From assembly GCA_036365455.1 (NCBI GenBank), contig JAWQUS010000026.1:17316001-17380000 (forward strand): DNA of 64,000 nt, in the 5' to 3' direction. A program made the position numbers and the translations under genes. The notes beneath the pieces are model-generated. The model was not told the DNA's origin. It searched no databases and was given only the letters and a program-made list of their open reading frames with translations. Origin of the DNA: Macrosoma leucophasiata (Eukaryota; Arthropoda; Insecta; Lepidoptera; Hedylidae). This document shows, one piece after another, positions 40,110-50,801 of the stretch (the first letter of the stretch is position 1; every line of letters begins with the position of its first letter).

Positions 40110-40895
40110 ATATTAAAATAACCGCTTTTTACTAAACGCATATGTATGTATACACGGTACATATACCAAAACAACATTTTTTTACAATTTTTATCTGTCT
40201 GTCTGTCTGCCTGTTTGGCGAGGCTAATCTATGGAACGGCTGGACCGATTTTGACCAGACTTTCACTGGCAGATAGCTGATGCGATAAGGAGTAACTTAG
40301 GCTACTTTTATCTCCACACATCCATACATACACACATACCTACATACAAATAAGTAGAATTGGAGTGTATCCAACTTTGACGGAACTTCCACGGGTAAAA
40401 ATTTTTATTTTTCATATAAAATTTTATAATATAAAATTAAATTTTTATAAAAATATATTTTTTAATTTTAAATAATTAAAAATAATGATAAAATTAGTAT
40501 AATATTTATAGGTAGCTGATGTAATAAGGAGTAATTTAGGCTACTTTTATCTCCGTACATCCATACATACATAAATACCTACATACAAATAAGTAGAATT
40601 GGAGTGTATCCAATTTTGACGGAACTCCCACGGATAGGTAGCTGATGTAATATTAGGAGTTACTTTGGCTACTTTTATCTCCATACATCCATACATACAT
40701 ACATACCTACATACAAATAAATAGAATTTGAGTGTCTCCGATTTTGACGGGACTTTCACTGGTAGATAGCTGATGTAATAAGGAGTAACTTAGGCTACTT
40801 TTATACTAGCGTAGCGGCCACGACTTCATCCGGGTAAATACTGAACAATCATATTTTTTCTCACGTGGACGAAGTCGCGGGCACAGCTAGTAAGT
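40110..40895 (+). repeat. HLE repeat with internally amplified ~126 bp unit
   Basis: The outer parts match 24595-24915 ('aaccgctttttactaaacgc' at the start; 'gtcgcgggcacagctag' at the end). Between them the segment 'gctgatgtaataaggag...catccatacatacataca...ttgacggaact' is present four times (starts near 40272, 40511, 40637, 40765). A ~120 bp AT-only stretch (40389-40509) separates the first two. Confidence 0.8.
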
Positions 40896-41600
40896 AATAA
40901 AAATAATGTTATGAAATACTCGTACTTACATCGAAATGATCTTCACAACAAAAAAAAATCGAATTTTGTTTTTGGATTATCACGGTGCACTGCTTGAAAC
41001 CATTTATTTCGACGTTTTTCATCTTGTTGAACATTTAAAAACATTTGTTTTTATAGTATTCGTACATAATGGTACAAAACAAGAACGATCACTTTTAAGA
41101 TTCGACATTTTCAATATAAATTTGTGTTTTTAAATCAATGTCAACAGAATTAATTAGATCAAAACACTGTACGTATTGTCTCTGTATCAATTGCTATGAG
41201 TGGAAACTAACACTATGACGTCACATGCACTCGGGTTTGTTCGGGAGCTGTCGGCGTGTCTTCGGTACTGGATTCAAAAACTTATTTTTATTTTGATATA
41301 ACTTATGAATTATTGCAAAAAATAAATAGTTTTGTCATAAAACTTAGGTTATTATAATCTTTCTATTTATCGCCAAAAATTTTTTTTTTAAAAACCCAAT
41401 TGTGTATTAGCGGAGGAGCCATTTCTGCATAAAAGATTGATTGCGATCGAAACTATACATCCGCAGAACATGCAAAAGGACAATCTAATTCAGTTAAGTG
41501 CGCGCTATGTTACAACTTCTAGTTGTAATAGATTGTAATACATATCGCACCACCTTTCTATTCTTACACGAATGACACCTTTTTTTTATTACTATTTATA
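40896..41600. other. No gene recognised
   Basis: The 65-codon frame at 40936-41133 is unrecognised. No shared repeats. Confidence 0.4.
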
Positions 41601-41655
41601 TGTGCCCGGAGATGGCAACAGGTTCGCCACCTGTTACATGGGCCAAAACGTACGA
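41601..41655 (+). mobile_element. SINE-B internal fragment
   Basis: 'tgtgcccggagatggcaaca' to 'catgggccaaaacgta' only; both ends are missing. Confidence 0.65.
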
Positions 41656-42184
41656 TTAATGTGAACTGATTGCTCGTTGTCCATAACTATAACTGCCCTC
41701 CGTATCTTAAAACAAGTATTTTAAATTAAGAAACTCACCAAAAAGAAACACCGTGCAACGTTCACAGTAACATATAAATTAGAACTGTTTCGCGGTCGCG
41801 GTAGGTTGCCACAGCACTTCGCCTGGCGTCAGATAACTCCCGCTCCCCCATGACATTGTTACCGTCGCCAACTTTCAAAATAAGTTTCCCCGAAACGTGA
41901 CGTTTGTGTCGCGAAGTTCCGATCGAAACTATTATATAACGAATATAAAATAAAAATGAACATGAGAGGAGATTTTGTGATAGCCACACGGTTCACTTTT
42001 AAGGTAAGTGAATAGCCTTTTCCCTACGGTCAAGCAAGCAGCGGCGGCGGCGGGGCAAGCCCATCATTTAACCAGTCACATTATAACTAAACCAAATTTA
42101 AAAATAAATACAGTTGCATTGTTTGAATTCTAAGATATATTTTAAAAGACACTGTTTTGATAAGTATTTATAAAAAGAATTTAA
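41656..42184. other. No gene recognised
   Basis: A minus frame of 75 codons (41762-41989) is unrecognised. No shared repeats noticed. Confidence 0.4.
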
Positions 42185-42960
42185 AATAAAACTAGTTTTC
42201 GGATTTATCTCGCGTATATTAAACTAAAATGATTATTTAAAATCGAATCCGACGTTTCTATCGCTTTTCAGCTTCCATGGTCTCGGGCAGACTGAGGTGG
42301 TAATCGTCTGACAGCAGTTTGAAAAATTATTATGTGCAGCTACCTCCATCTATTTCGCAAACGTCTTGCGTAGCGTTCAGGATTAACACAAAAGTTACTA
42401 ATTGTATCTTGAGGTCTTACAGACTGTTGCGGTTGGGCTTTTATTCTTCTGAGTATTGGATACCATGTTGGTGACAATCGCCAACCATCTTCTCTATTGA
42501 AATTTAGATGTTTTTTAATCTCAATTGCCTCGCGAACCATTCTTGGAATTGGTCTGTGTTCTGTGGCGAGTATTCGAGTTTGGTCAAACCGAATATAATG
42601 AGTTAGTTTGTCCTATGTGATCACAGACTGCAGACCTCCCTGCTCTACGGTGTTTGACATCAGCAATATGTTCTTTAATTCTGGTGAAAACCGCTCTCTT
42701 TGTTTGGCCTATATAAGAGAGTCCACAATAACAATCGAATTTGTAAATACCGGAATTTTGTAAGGGAATGCTACTTTTAATGGGTCTTAAAAACTGGTGT
42801 ATTTTCTTGTGAGGTTTAAAAACCGTTTTTAAAGATGATTTTCTTAATATGTTTGCTATTTTGTCTGTAACCCCCTTAACATATGGTAGTATGGCCGGTT
42901 GTCGTTCAACTGTAGGTGGCTTAATTGATTTTAATAAGTTATGCAAAGTATTCGAACCAA
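42185..42960 (-). pseudogene. Penelope-like element remnant: GIY-YIG endonuclease region and 3' terminus
   Basis: On the minus strand, 42946-42584 encodes [11 protein letters not shown] (residues 20-30), TVFKPHKKI, then a GIY-YIG nuclease motif with [10 protein letters not shown] (66-75), YIGQTKR (78-84) and RIKEH (89-93). Such nucleases sit downstream of the RT in Penelope-like retroelements. After GQTNSL the frame breaks by one base (near 42604) and continues in another frame as RILATEHRPIPR and MVREAIEIKKHLNFNREDGW (to 42340), the usual end of these proteins. The RT domain is missing. The terminal sequence 42185-42320 is shared with 4025-4165 and 13688-13823. Confidence 0.88.
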
Positions 42961-43195
42961 AACAAAAACATTTTTACCTCAACTCAACCAATTATTAAAT
43001 TAAAGAAACTAATGTAATATGCAACATGAATCTGAAGATTTTTATGAAGTTTTTTACGCTGAAAAAATAGACAAGAACAAAATTTAAGTCACCACGTTAG
43101 GTTATAGTAAAAATATTACTTTAGCCAGCACTATTATTCAAAATAACTGTAATTCTATAAAATTAAAAAAAAAAAAAATGGTGACCTCTTGTATT

Positions 43196-43312
43196 TTGTG
43201 TAGATACTTACAGTTTCCAACTAACCGGAAAACGATTAAACTAACATTTAGAGGTAGGTTGATCAGGTTATGCAGTGGTACTCTGCCTTGACCTCCAACA
43301 CTGGAATTCAAA
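43196..43312 (-). repeat. LR1 repeat, degenerate
   Basis: 'ctaaccggaaaacgattaaa' and 'taggttgatcaggttatgca' resemble the LR1 'ctgaccggaacacgatagtg' region in reverse. Confidence 0.45.
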
Positions 43313-43367
43313 CCACTAACAAAACCTATTAACTTCTCATCAACAATCCCACCACAACACAACAACA

Positions 43368-43622
43368 GCTCGCGGGCGTAGGCACCGCCGCATTACCTAA
43401 CATACTTGCCGCTAAATGGTAGTGCTCAGCACTATCGTGTTCCGGTCAGGTGGTAATGTACGGCCCTGTAATTACCGGCACAGAGGCATAACACCTTAGG
43501 TCTCAGGAGTGGTAACGTATTTACATCTTGACCTTGGTCTTCGTGTGGATGTTTATAGGCTGCAGTCATCACTTCAATGTGAACTGCATGCTTATTTGCC
43601 ACTTCCATAACATAAAAAAAAA
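43368..43622 (+). repeat. LR1 repeat lacking the first ~25 bases
   Basis: Begins at 'agctcgcgggcgtaggcacc' and is otherwise close to the intact copies through the A-tail. Confidence 0.8.
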
Positions 43623-44008
43623 CATCGCATATTTAAGCATCAGTCACAGTTTCGTCATGGCGACTGTCGTCTTAGGTAACCGAGGCTTAAGTAACAGTAC
43701 TACTACGTACTACAGTCACTGAGGGATATGTGTTTGGGATGCAAATTGAACCGAATGAGCTCGAGTTACGCCTTTGTAGCTGGTGCGGCGACAGTCACAA
43801 GGTTCATCGAGTAGTATTGGCAGAGGCTAAATATTTGTATGCCAAGTAACCATGTGTATTGAATTTACTGGAACAGTATCAGTTACAGTGTTCACAATAA
43901 TATTCTATCCGCTTTCCGGTTAAGTGGTAACCTATGTACCTACGGGCGTGTCTACCAGCGATAATGAACTAAAAATCTCTTAAAGAAACATTGAGAACAC
44001 TTGTTTTT
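43623..44008. other. No gene recognised
   Basis: No shared repeat or convincing frame. Confidence 0.4.
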
Positions 44009-44346
44009 ACTGCCTCAATAGCCTAGTGGTAGCAGACCACTACTATTACGATGGGGTCCTGAGTTCGATGCCTGGGTCTGAGGATATCACAGATAATGAT
44101 GTAAATTACTTTATCGATTTAGAAAAATCCTAATTGAACTAGGGATAAACTCCTTTATCCCTGGTTCAATTAGGATTTTTCTATTTCTTTAATTTTCCAG
44201 TATCTCTTAGTTTGGCAATGTGCCCGGAGATGTGGTAGGCTCGCCACCTGTTACATGGGCCAAAACAAAACCAGCGAATCGTGAGTGCTAGAATGCATGC
44301 ATTTACCTCTGCCGACCCCTTTGGGGATTATAGGCATGAAGTTACG
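44009..44346 (+). mobile_element. SINE-B, full length, with internal hairpin
   Basis: The tRNA-like head has A-box-like ATAGCCTAGTGGTAG and B-box-like GAGTTCGATGCC. The body 'tgtgcccggagatgtgg', 'tgttacatgggccaaaac' and 'gaatcgtgagtg' and the end 'ggcatgaagttacg' follow. At 44122-44181 a 28-base segment is present as an inverted pair with a 4-base spacer. The same place in the copy at 61506 has only one arm. Confidence 0.85.
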
Positions 44347-44747
44347 TATGTTATTTATTTTAAAAGTAACAAACAGTAAGGGTTAGTAAATATTTCAGAA
44401 TTTTTGTGCAAATGTCGGCTGTACCATAAACGTTCACTAAAAATACTTTGTTAGGTACCTACTCTTAATATCAGAAATATTCTGTATTTAATACCTTTAA
44501 TACCTGTTTTACCCATGAATATGTCTAGTTCTTTCCCCACGTTAACGTTTATCTGTAATCGCTTCGACTAGAATGAGAAATTCGCTTATCGGTTGATTTA
44601 TGGGCAGGCATAGCGCTTTTGTTAGTTTTATACGAGCTACTTAGTCGGTGTGGGGCCTGGCCTTTTATCGCCTTGGTAATTGAATTTGGCCTCATCCCTT
44701 CATCCCGGTAGTGATGCAAACATCGAAGTGTCGATATATCGATATTG
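44347..44747. other. No gene recognised
   Basis: A minus frame of 90 codons (44549-44821) runs partly into the LR1 remnant and is unrecognised. Confidence 0.4.
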
Positions 44748-44860
44748 TTCACTGGTAATAGCTCTCGAGTGTTGAATCTCGGAAGCCTATTTATCTGCCG
44801 CAAAATAGTAGTGTTCTGCACTACCGTATTCCGACTAAATGTTCACGTGTCTCCGTTCGT
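44748..44860 (+). repeat. LR1 5' portion, degenerate
   Basis: 'actggtaatagctctcgagt' and 'gccgcaaaatagtagtgttc' correspond to the LR1 5' half. Confidence 0.5.
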
Positions 44861-44864
44861 CGAG

Positions 44865-45139
44865 GATTTCCAATTAACATCAATCTAATTATCAATATGT
44901 GGATGATTATCCATGGTTCTCAATTTAAATAATTTTGAAATTCGACTACTTTCAATCAAAATCAATCTAAACATCAATGATTTTCAATCAACATCAATAT
45001 GAACATAGATGATTTTCAAAGAATATTAATATAATCATGCACGGATCTGAATTAAAATCAATCTTAACATCGACTTTCAATCAACACTATGAAAATCAAT
45101 CTAAACATCTATGATTTAATATGTTCTTAGGTTTTTGTG
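44865..45139 (+). repeat. Minisatellite of 'atcaatctaaacatcaatga'-type units
   Basis: Units of about 30-45 bp rich in 'aatcaacatcaat' and 'gatgattttcaa' recur irregularly. The array resumes beyond the SINE-D insertion (45360-45420), so the SINE split it. Confidence 0.7.
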
Positions 45140-45153
45140 AGCTACACTCATTG

Positions 45154-45325
45154 TTTTATATTATTTCGCATTAACACATGCTTGTGAAGTATATTTTATT
45201 TAAAGAAAAATGGAAAGAAAAAATTGACTTCAGGCGAGACTCGAACTCGCGGCCTACTGGGAATCTAGTCCAGCCGCTCTTCCAATTGAGCTACTGAAGT
45301 CCTCTTTCTTTTTTATTCAAATAAA
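45154..45325 (-). mobile_element. SINE-D copy 3, complete, with 14-base target duplication
   Basis: AGCTACACTCATTG occurs at 45140-45153 and 45326-45339. The 172 bp between them read on the minus strand as a ~25 base leader, a tRNA-like head (45300-45226) identical in structure to 35493-35567, and a ~70 base tail ending 'gcgaaataatataaaa'. This defines the ends of SINE-D and shows it moves by retroposition. Confidence 0.92.
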
Positions 45326-45339
45326 AGCTACACTCATTG

Positions 45340-45888
45340 AAATAAAACTATTATGTCTATGTATCGATGATTACCAATCAAAATCAATACTAACATTGAC
45401 TCTTTTCGAGCAAAATCATTCATTATCCCTTAAACATAGACGTATTGTTTGTATGAGGGCGAGGAACGGATACAAAGGTCGTAAATATTACGCCAACAAT
45501 TTCTATTACAAGGCAGTAATGAAGGACCATTCACCATTCACGAGTAAATACTGAGATTATGTAGTTATCAGCCGAGAGATATTTGAAAAGGTCAGAAGAA
45601 ACTGAGGGGTCTTCAGTCTAACTCGTTAGATTACGGATTAGCTGAGCTTGTAAAATTTTATTATTTCGCACCTCTAATAAAATCAGAAGCGATAATCTGA
45701 CCATCGCTTCTGACTTCAATGGTATTATTACTGGTGGTAGAGCTACAGCTGGCGCGGCACGAGACAACCCCACCGCCCACAAGCGGAAGAATTCACAGAT
45801 AGACCCGAAGATCTGAGTCTGCGCAGAGACATTGGGTGTCTGTGCATTTTCTACCGCCTTCACACCATTGTAAAGGCGGTAGGTTAAT
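45340..45888. other. No gene recognised
   Basis: Remainder of the minisatellite (to about 45420), then AT-rich DNA. A ~25 base LR1 5' piece ('actggtggtagagctacagc') is at 45730. An 81-codon minus frame (45618-45863) is unrecognised. Confidence 0.4.
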
Positions 45889-46188
45889 AATCAAAAAAGG
45901 GAAAGCAAAATTTGACGCATCGGTGTGGGACTTCGGTAGCTTAGTGGTAAAGCGCCTGGACTGGTTATCCAGAGGTCGCAGGTTCGATTCCTGCCCGAAG
46001 TCAAATTTTTCTTTCCGTTTTTCCTTAATTTCTAAAGTTCACTCGCATGACTACTATGTGCGAAAAATAAATTGGACTGGTTATCCAGAGGTCGCAGGTT
46101 CGATTCCTGCCCGAAGTCAAATTTTTCTTTCCGTTTTTCCTTAATTTCTAAAGTTCACTCGCATGACTACTATGTGCGAAAAATAAAT
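45889..46188 (+). mobile_element. SINE-D copy 4 with intact cloverleaf head and partial tandem duplication
   Basis: The head 45930-46002 folds perfectly: acceptor ACTTCGG/CCGAAGT, D stem GCTT/AAGC, anticodon stem CTGGA/TCCAG with loop CTGGTTA, T stem GCAGG/CCTGC around TTCGATT. The anticodon would be GGT (Thr), unusual for eukaryotic tRNAs, and U37 is unusual. A T-run follows. From 45957 the 3' half of the head plus the tail (116 bp) is repeated exactly at 46073-46188. Confidence 0.85.
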
Positions 46189-46682
46189 ATTAAATTAATA
46201 TAAATCCTAGAAAATAACTACGTAACGTTAACAATAAACCGAATAACGAACTCTCGATTGGACTTTAACGACTATATCACTCAATCCAAGAAGAATATCA
46301 ATTTACTTTAAATCACCGCGTCAATGAGCTTCAATAAGTTACAGTTATGAAAATTCTCTCATAATGTTTGGGCGCGTAATTAATCTGTGTTAATCCCATG
46401 GCATCCGTTGGGCCGAGCCGACATTTTGCAAACGACGCGCGACATCGGCCGGTGTCGGCTGTCACGGCGAACAAAACAAAACTTTGTTAAGGACCCCACA
46501 TACCAGCTCTGCTTCGGAATTAGTGAAACATTTTTAATACCTTAGTAAAACCGACTCTCAAAAAATATTAAAAAATATTTGAAAGGATTAATTTCCGTAG
46601 GTTCCGTAAATTATCAGAAATAATCTCTGATAATTTACATCATATCATCAAAACTTCGCACATAACTTGGACTCAAATATGA
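46189..46682. other. No gene recognised
   Basis: A GC-richer patch at 46400-46480 ('catcggccggtgtcggctgt') shows no frame of interest. Confidence 0.4.
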
Positions 46683-46900
46683 AAAAGCTACTTTTTTATG
46701 TCATGAAGTGGCAAACAAGTTCATGTAAGTGAATAAAGTAGCCTATATCTAAATATCTACAACAAAATCAAAGACTTCAATGGAGATGCGTGGTGTGATG
46801 CTCCTAAAGGTCTAAGTTGTTATAACTCTGCCGCGAAATTTAATTGCCGTTCATTACCACCTGACCGGAATACGATAGTTCTCAACACTACTATTTCTGA
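46683..46900 (-). repeat. LR1 repeat, diverged
   Basis: Reverse LR1 from 'tatgtcatgaagtggcaaac' to 'tacgatagttctcaacacta'. The 5' end is missing where LINE-3 sequence begins. Confidence 0.6.
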
Positions 46901-46990
46901 ACCGGAATATCTGGCGCTCCACACTCTCTAACGGGGTAGCCGTTAGGCGCCTGGCGTTAAGATACATACATACATACATACATACATACC
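46901..46990 (+). repeat. LINE-3 terminal fragment with (CATA)n tail
   Basis: 'atatctggcgctccacactc' followed by a scrambled 'taacggggtagccgttaggc' segment and a (CATA)n run. The normal 'ctctgcctaccccgttaggg' is altered here. Confidence 0.65.
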
Positions 46991-47730
46991 ATTTCTAGAC
47001 AACAAATTTTAATAAGGTAATTCGGTAGTGCATCCGCCCGCGAGCTCCATCAATGATATACAGGTCGACCTAGTTTGGGGATCATTGATTATAAGTTCAA
47101 AATGTAACATGTGTAATGTATGGAAATAAAGATTTTTATTTTTTTTACTTTATTTTTTTTTAATGAAGCTAATGTTTGTCTTCTGATGAAATTATTAAGC
47201 TCGAATCATAATTCCAAAGTAATTGCATTGACGACAACACAAAACCAAGCAACTGGTACCTAATTTACACGTAATCCAATTGCACAACGGTACGATATTC
47301 TAAAGCAAGTGTAAATGGGTCTTTAATGTCATCCGTATCTTTATAGGAGAGGGCCGGGAAGTACAAAATTTGGCGACATTCTGTGACATTTAATCGAAGG
47401 GGGAGTAGGGGAGGGACTCGCCCCTGCTAATGAGTACTGACCCTTCTAGTTAAAAAAAGACAAAACACCGTCACAATTACCTACAGACACGACAGATCTC
47501 GTTTTCATAGACGTAGTACATGCAAGCAGGATAAATGTAATAAATAAATACTAAAATAAAAACTGTAATGTATATTTAAATACTCGTAAGTTGATTCGAG
47601 TCGTTCCTGGTGGTAACGCCAATGGTAAAACCAGTATCGTAAATAATCGTGGGCGGTTATTACTCGACTAAATAAGGGTAATAATATGCAGGTTAATAAA
47701 AGAGCAACCATATCAGGGTTCATAAAATAT
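46991..47730. other. No gene recognised
   Basis: AT-rich with a T-run near 47140. A minus frame of 72 codons (47505-47723) is unrecognised. Confidence 0.4.
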
Positions 47731-47892
47731 ACAAATAGGTCGAGTTCTGTCTGATGGTGGGGTCAAAAGTCTTAAGAATCGGCGTGCATGTATGACGAGA
47801 ATGATGAAGGTAGACGAAGCACGAGAGGTTTGTCAGAACCGGGATGTCTGGCGCTCTACACTCTCTGCCTACCCCGTTAGGGAACTGGCGTG
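47731..47892 (+). mobile_element. LINE-3 3' end, interrupted by SINE-C
   Basis: 'aataggtcgagttctgtctg' to 'taccccgttagggaactggc' + 'gtg' matches 34836-35000. The SINE-C target site AAGATACATATA is the start of the LINE-3 microsatellite tail. Confidence 0.8.
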
Positions 47893-47904
47893 AAGATACA
47901 TATA

Positions 47905-48274
47905 AATAATAATAATAATGGCAACCCATTATACGTCCCACTGCTGGGCACGAGTCTCTCCCCTTTTTTGGGGGGGAGGCCTGGAGCTTACTCCACCACG
48001 CTGCTCCAATGCGGATTGGTGGAGGTGGGTGGGTTAGTGGCCAACCCACTGTCGGATGTTTTCAAACCGCCCATAAGGCCTCCGACAAGGTTTAACGACT
48101 GCTATCCATCGATAGCAACCGGGACCGACGGCTTAACGTGCCCTCCGAAGCACGGAAACGCGCATTTTTAATTTGCCACTAGCGGTCACCCATCACACTA
48201 CCCGACCGCGCCCATAGTGCTTAACCGAGCAGATCGCTTACGATCTACACCAGCCGCTGGGCCATGCGCGCCTC
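47905..48274 (-). mobile_element. SINE-C copy 4 with 12-base target duplication, nested in LINE-3
   Basis: Complete copy. AAGATACATATA flanks it (47893-47904 and 48275-48286). Head, middle and tail match the copy at 28997 almost throughout. Confidence 0.92.
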
Positions 48275-48331
48275 AAGATACATATATACATATATAAAAT
48301 ATACATGCAACAAACAACCATTTACATGGGT

Positions 48332-48528
48332 GTTTTTTATGTAACGAAGGTGGCAAGCAAGCAAGCAATCCACATGGATTCGTGGCAGTGGTGACTGCAA
48401 CGTACAGACATCTACACAAAAACCGGAGGTCAAAATGAGGAAGCGTTGCCACCCCTGACCCTTATCCTTAGTTGTTATGTCTCTGTGATAGTTATAACGG
48501 GGCCATAAATTAACATCTAACCGGAGCT
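48332..48528 (-). repeat. LR1 3' two-thirds, diverged
   Basis: 'tatgtaacgaaggtggcaag', 'gtggtgactgcaacgtacag', 'gtcaaaatgaggaagcgttg' and 'aacatctaaccggag' in reverse orientation. It belongs to an older LR1 subgroup that reads 'gttataacggggccata', also seen at 51833. Confidence 0.6.
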
Positions 48529-48585
48529 AATAAATAAATAAATCTATATTTTTTTTATTTTAGAGATTTATTTGATAGTCAATTT

Positions 48586-48812
48586 ATACTAATATTATAA
48601 AGCTGAAGAGTTTGTCTGTTTGCTTGAACGCGCTAATCTCAGGAACTACAGATCAGATTTGATTTTTTTACAGTGTTAGATAGCCCATTTATCGAGGAAG
48701 GCTTTAGGCTATATAACATCACGCTTAGATGAATAGGACCCTCTCCTATATCCTATATATATATATAGGTAACATTGCAACCGCGCGAAGCCGCGGGCGG
48801 GCCGCTAGTAAG
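48586..48812 (+). repeat. HLE-family copy
   Basis: 'tatactaatattataaagct', 'tgcttgaacgcgctaatctc', 'gataggaccctctcctata'-like region, and the end 'gcgaagccgcgggcgggccg' + 'ctagt'. The minus-strand copies at 5395 and 54415 share the 'gggccgctagt' end. Confidence 0.7.
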
Positions 48813-49721
48813 AAATAAACCCGATGCCAAGTCTCTTTCCTTACTTCGAAATCTTACCAAAAGATGTAGGTCCAAACATGTCCACTTTTATTTCATGTTG
48901 TAAAAGTAACTTACCTGAAATAAAATAATGATTTAGATTAGCAAAACTTCTCACATCACCTAAATAAAACAAAGAACTTAATTTACAAAATGGTGACGAA
49001 GTATTACCAACTCGACGAAAAAACACAATATATACCTTGTGTGGGGGGGGGCTGTGAGTGTAAGCGTATTTTATTTATTTTAATAATTAAGCACAAAAAT
49101 AATATGCTATGACATAAAAGCTACGCTCTCATTAATTTATTTCAAGTCAACACCAACTAAATTGTTTAAGTACTTGTTAAATAACGCTTCGCAAAACCAT
49201 TCTCCAGGCCTATCAGAATACCAGCGCTGTAGTGCCAGCTACTATAATTGGCTGAGATAGGCGCCACCTTTTTCGGCTTCACACATTCATCGTCAATTAC
49301 ACTATTCTTGCTCCGTGAGTGTTGGAAAATTAAACAATTTTCTTTCTCTATTAAAACAATACCCCATGTTAACAAACACCTACATAATTTGTGGACATGT
49401 AGGTATCGATTTTCCCCTGTACAAGCGCAATAACAAAGTGCAATATTAATGACCTCGCTGCAGTCGCTCTCTCAACACGACAAAAGACTACATCACACTA
49501 GTTTTTATGCTGTAATGAATATTACAACGTTACAACGTTTAAGATATTTAATTGTAATTTCTAACACGAACCTTACATTACGCGTGGACCTGACACACAC
49601 TTGCCTAACTCTCTAACGGAATGAAGATTTTTGGAACAAAAAATAAAATAGTCCCTATATTTAGAAGTGAAATATTTTTTTTATTTAATTTTTACGTTAG
49701 CATAGGATGATCCTTAGAATC
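48813..49721. other. No gene recognised
   Basis: 'gctgtgagtgtaagcgtatt' at 49050 is the 3' tip of SINE-A. Overlapping 60-70 codon frames at 49166-49433 are unrecognised. Confidence 0.4.
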
Positions 49722-49850
49722 AGAATCAGAAACTCATTTATTCATTTAGGGTGACAGGCACCTCTTATGACACGTCAAAAACAAATAAAATAAATTCAAG
49801 TGAACAACAATTGATATACATGTCAAACAAAATAAAAAATATATGTAAAG
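49722..49850 (-). repeat. LINE-4 3' tail
   Basis: 'cagaatcagaaactcattta' through 'tacatgtcaaacaaaataaa' repeats 34491-34624 with few differences. Here the sequence continues without the inverted duplication. Confidence 0.65.
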
Positions 49851-50556
49851 TCAAGAATATCACTAAGATAAAACTAAATGTAATAAACTAATGTAATCCT
49901 TCAAAATGACATAGATGTTTCTAAAACCACTTTCTTGAAAGTCAATCGTTTAAGAGATCGAAACTTCCGAATTGGTAAAATGTGATACATACACATTTTA
50001 TCTCCTCTTACTTTTCAAAAAGAGAATAAAAAACCAAAAGAATATATATGCACAAGATTTATATTTTTTAGATTTTTCTCGAGATGTTAATGAAAACGAA
50101 ATTTAGTTTCAACGAGATATTGCTAATTTTTATATATGACATATTTATCAAAACTAAAAGTAACTGGCGATAATATATTACTAGCTACTACGCCAACCTG
50201 CACTTAGCCACTTTTCCTCTTTTTACAAAATGAACTCGGACAACGCAATAACAAACTGCATTAAATTTCTGCGCTGCATTAGCTTGTCTATCATGACCGC
50301 CCGCTGCACATACAATCAATAGTCAACCTACTTATTACTTATCAGTATTCGGTGGTCTTATGATTGCATCCTTGGTTTGACACCTAAAAATCTCAACACT
50401 CTTCATACATAGAGTCGCGGATCGAACTCAGAACCTCAGCGAATCTACTGCTTCGTAGTAATTCTCCCACAAGGATACTGAGAGAATCGAAATAAAGACA
50501 CATGTGTGTTATTCTCAACGAATACAAAAAGAAATAGAAATCTACTTCCCCAGTAG
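49851..50556. other. No gene recognised
   Basis: AT-rich, no shared repeats noticed. Confidence 0.4.
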
Positions 50557-50801
50557 TAGAAGTAGTAGCAGCAGATACTAACGTTACACTGGGGGTTCAA
50601 TGCCCGCCTCTGGGATCGAATCTGTAGTGCTATTAGGATTTTCCATTTTCTAGCAGTTTGTTGCCAGTGCCACCCAAGGATTTGAAACGATTATGTTTCC
50701 GGAGATTGAATAGGCTCGCCACATGTTACATAGGCCAATACGTAACCGGCGAATCGTGGGTGTTTGCATGTATGCTTGAGTGCATGAATTTACCTCTGCC
50801 C
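50557..50801 (+). mobile_element. SINE-B, diverged copy
   Basis: The head is decayed ('gggggttcaatgcccgcctc'). The body 'attttccattttctagcagt', 'cacatgttacataggccaat' and 'gaatcgtgggtgtttgcatg' is clear. The last part of the 3' end is missing. Confidence 0.75.

Noticed and set aside
45930..46002. Functional nuclear tRNA-Thr gene
   Set aside because: The GGT anticodon is not expected in eukaryotic nuclear tRNA sets, U37 is atypical, and the sequence is the head of a multi-copy SINE.
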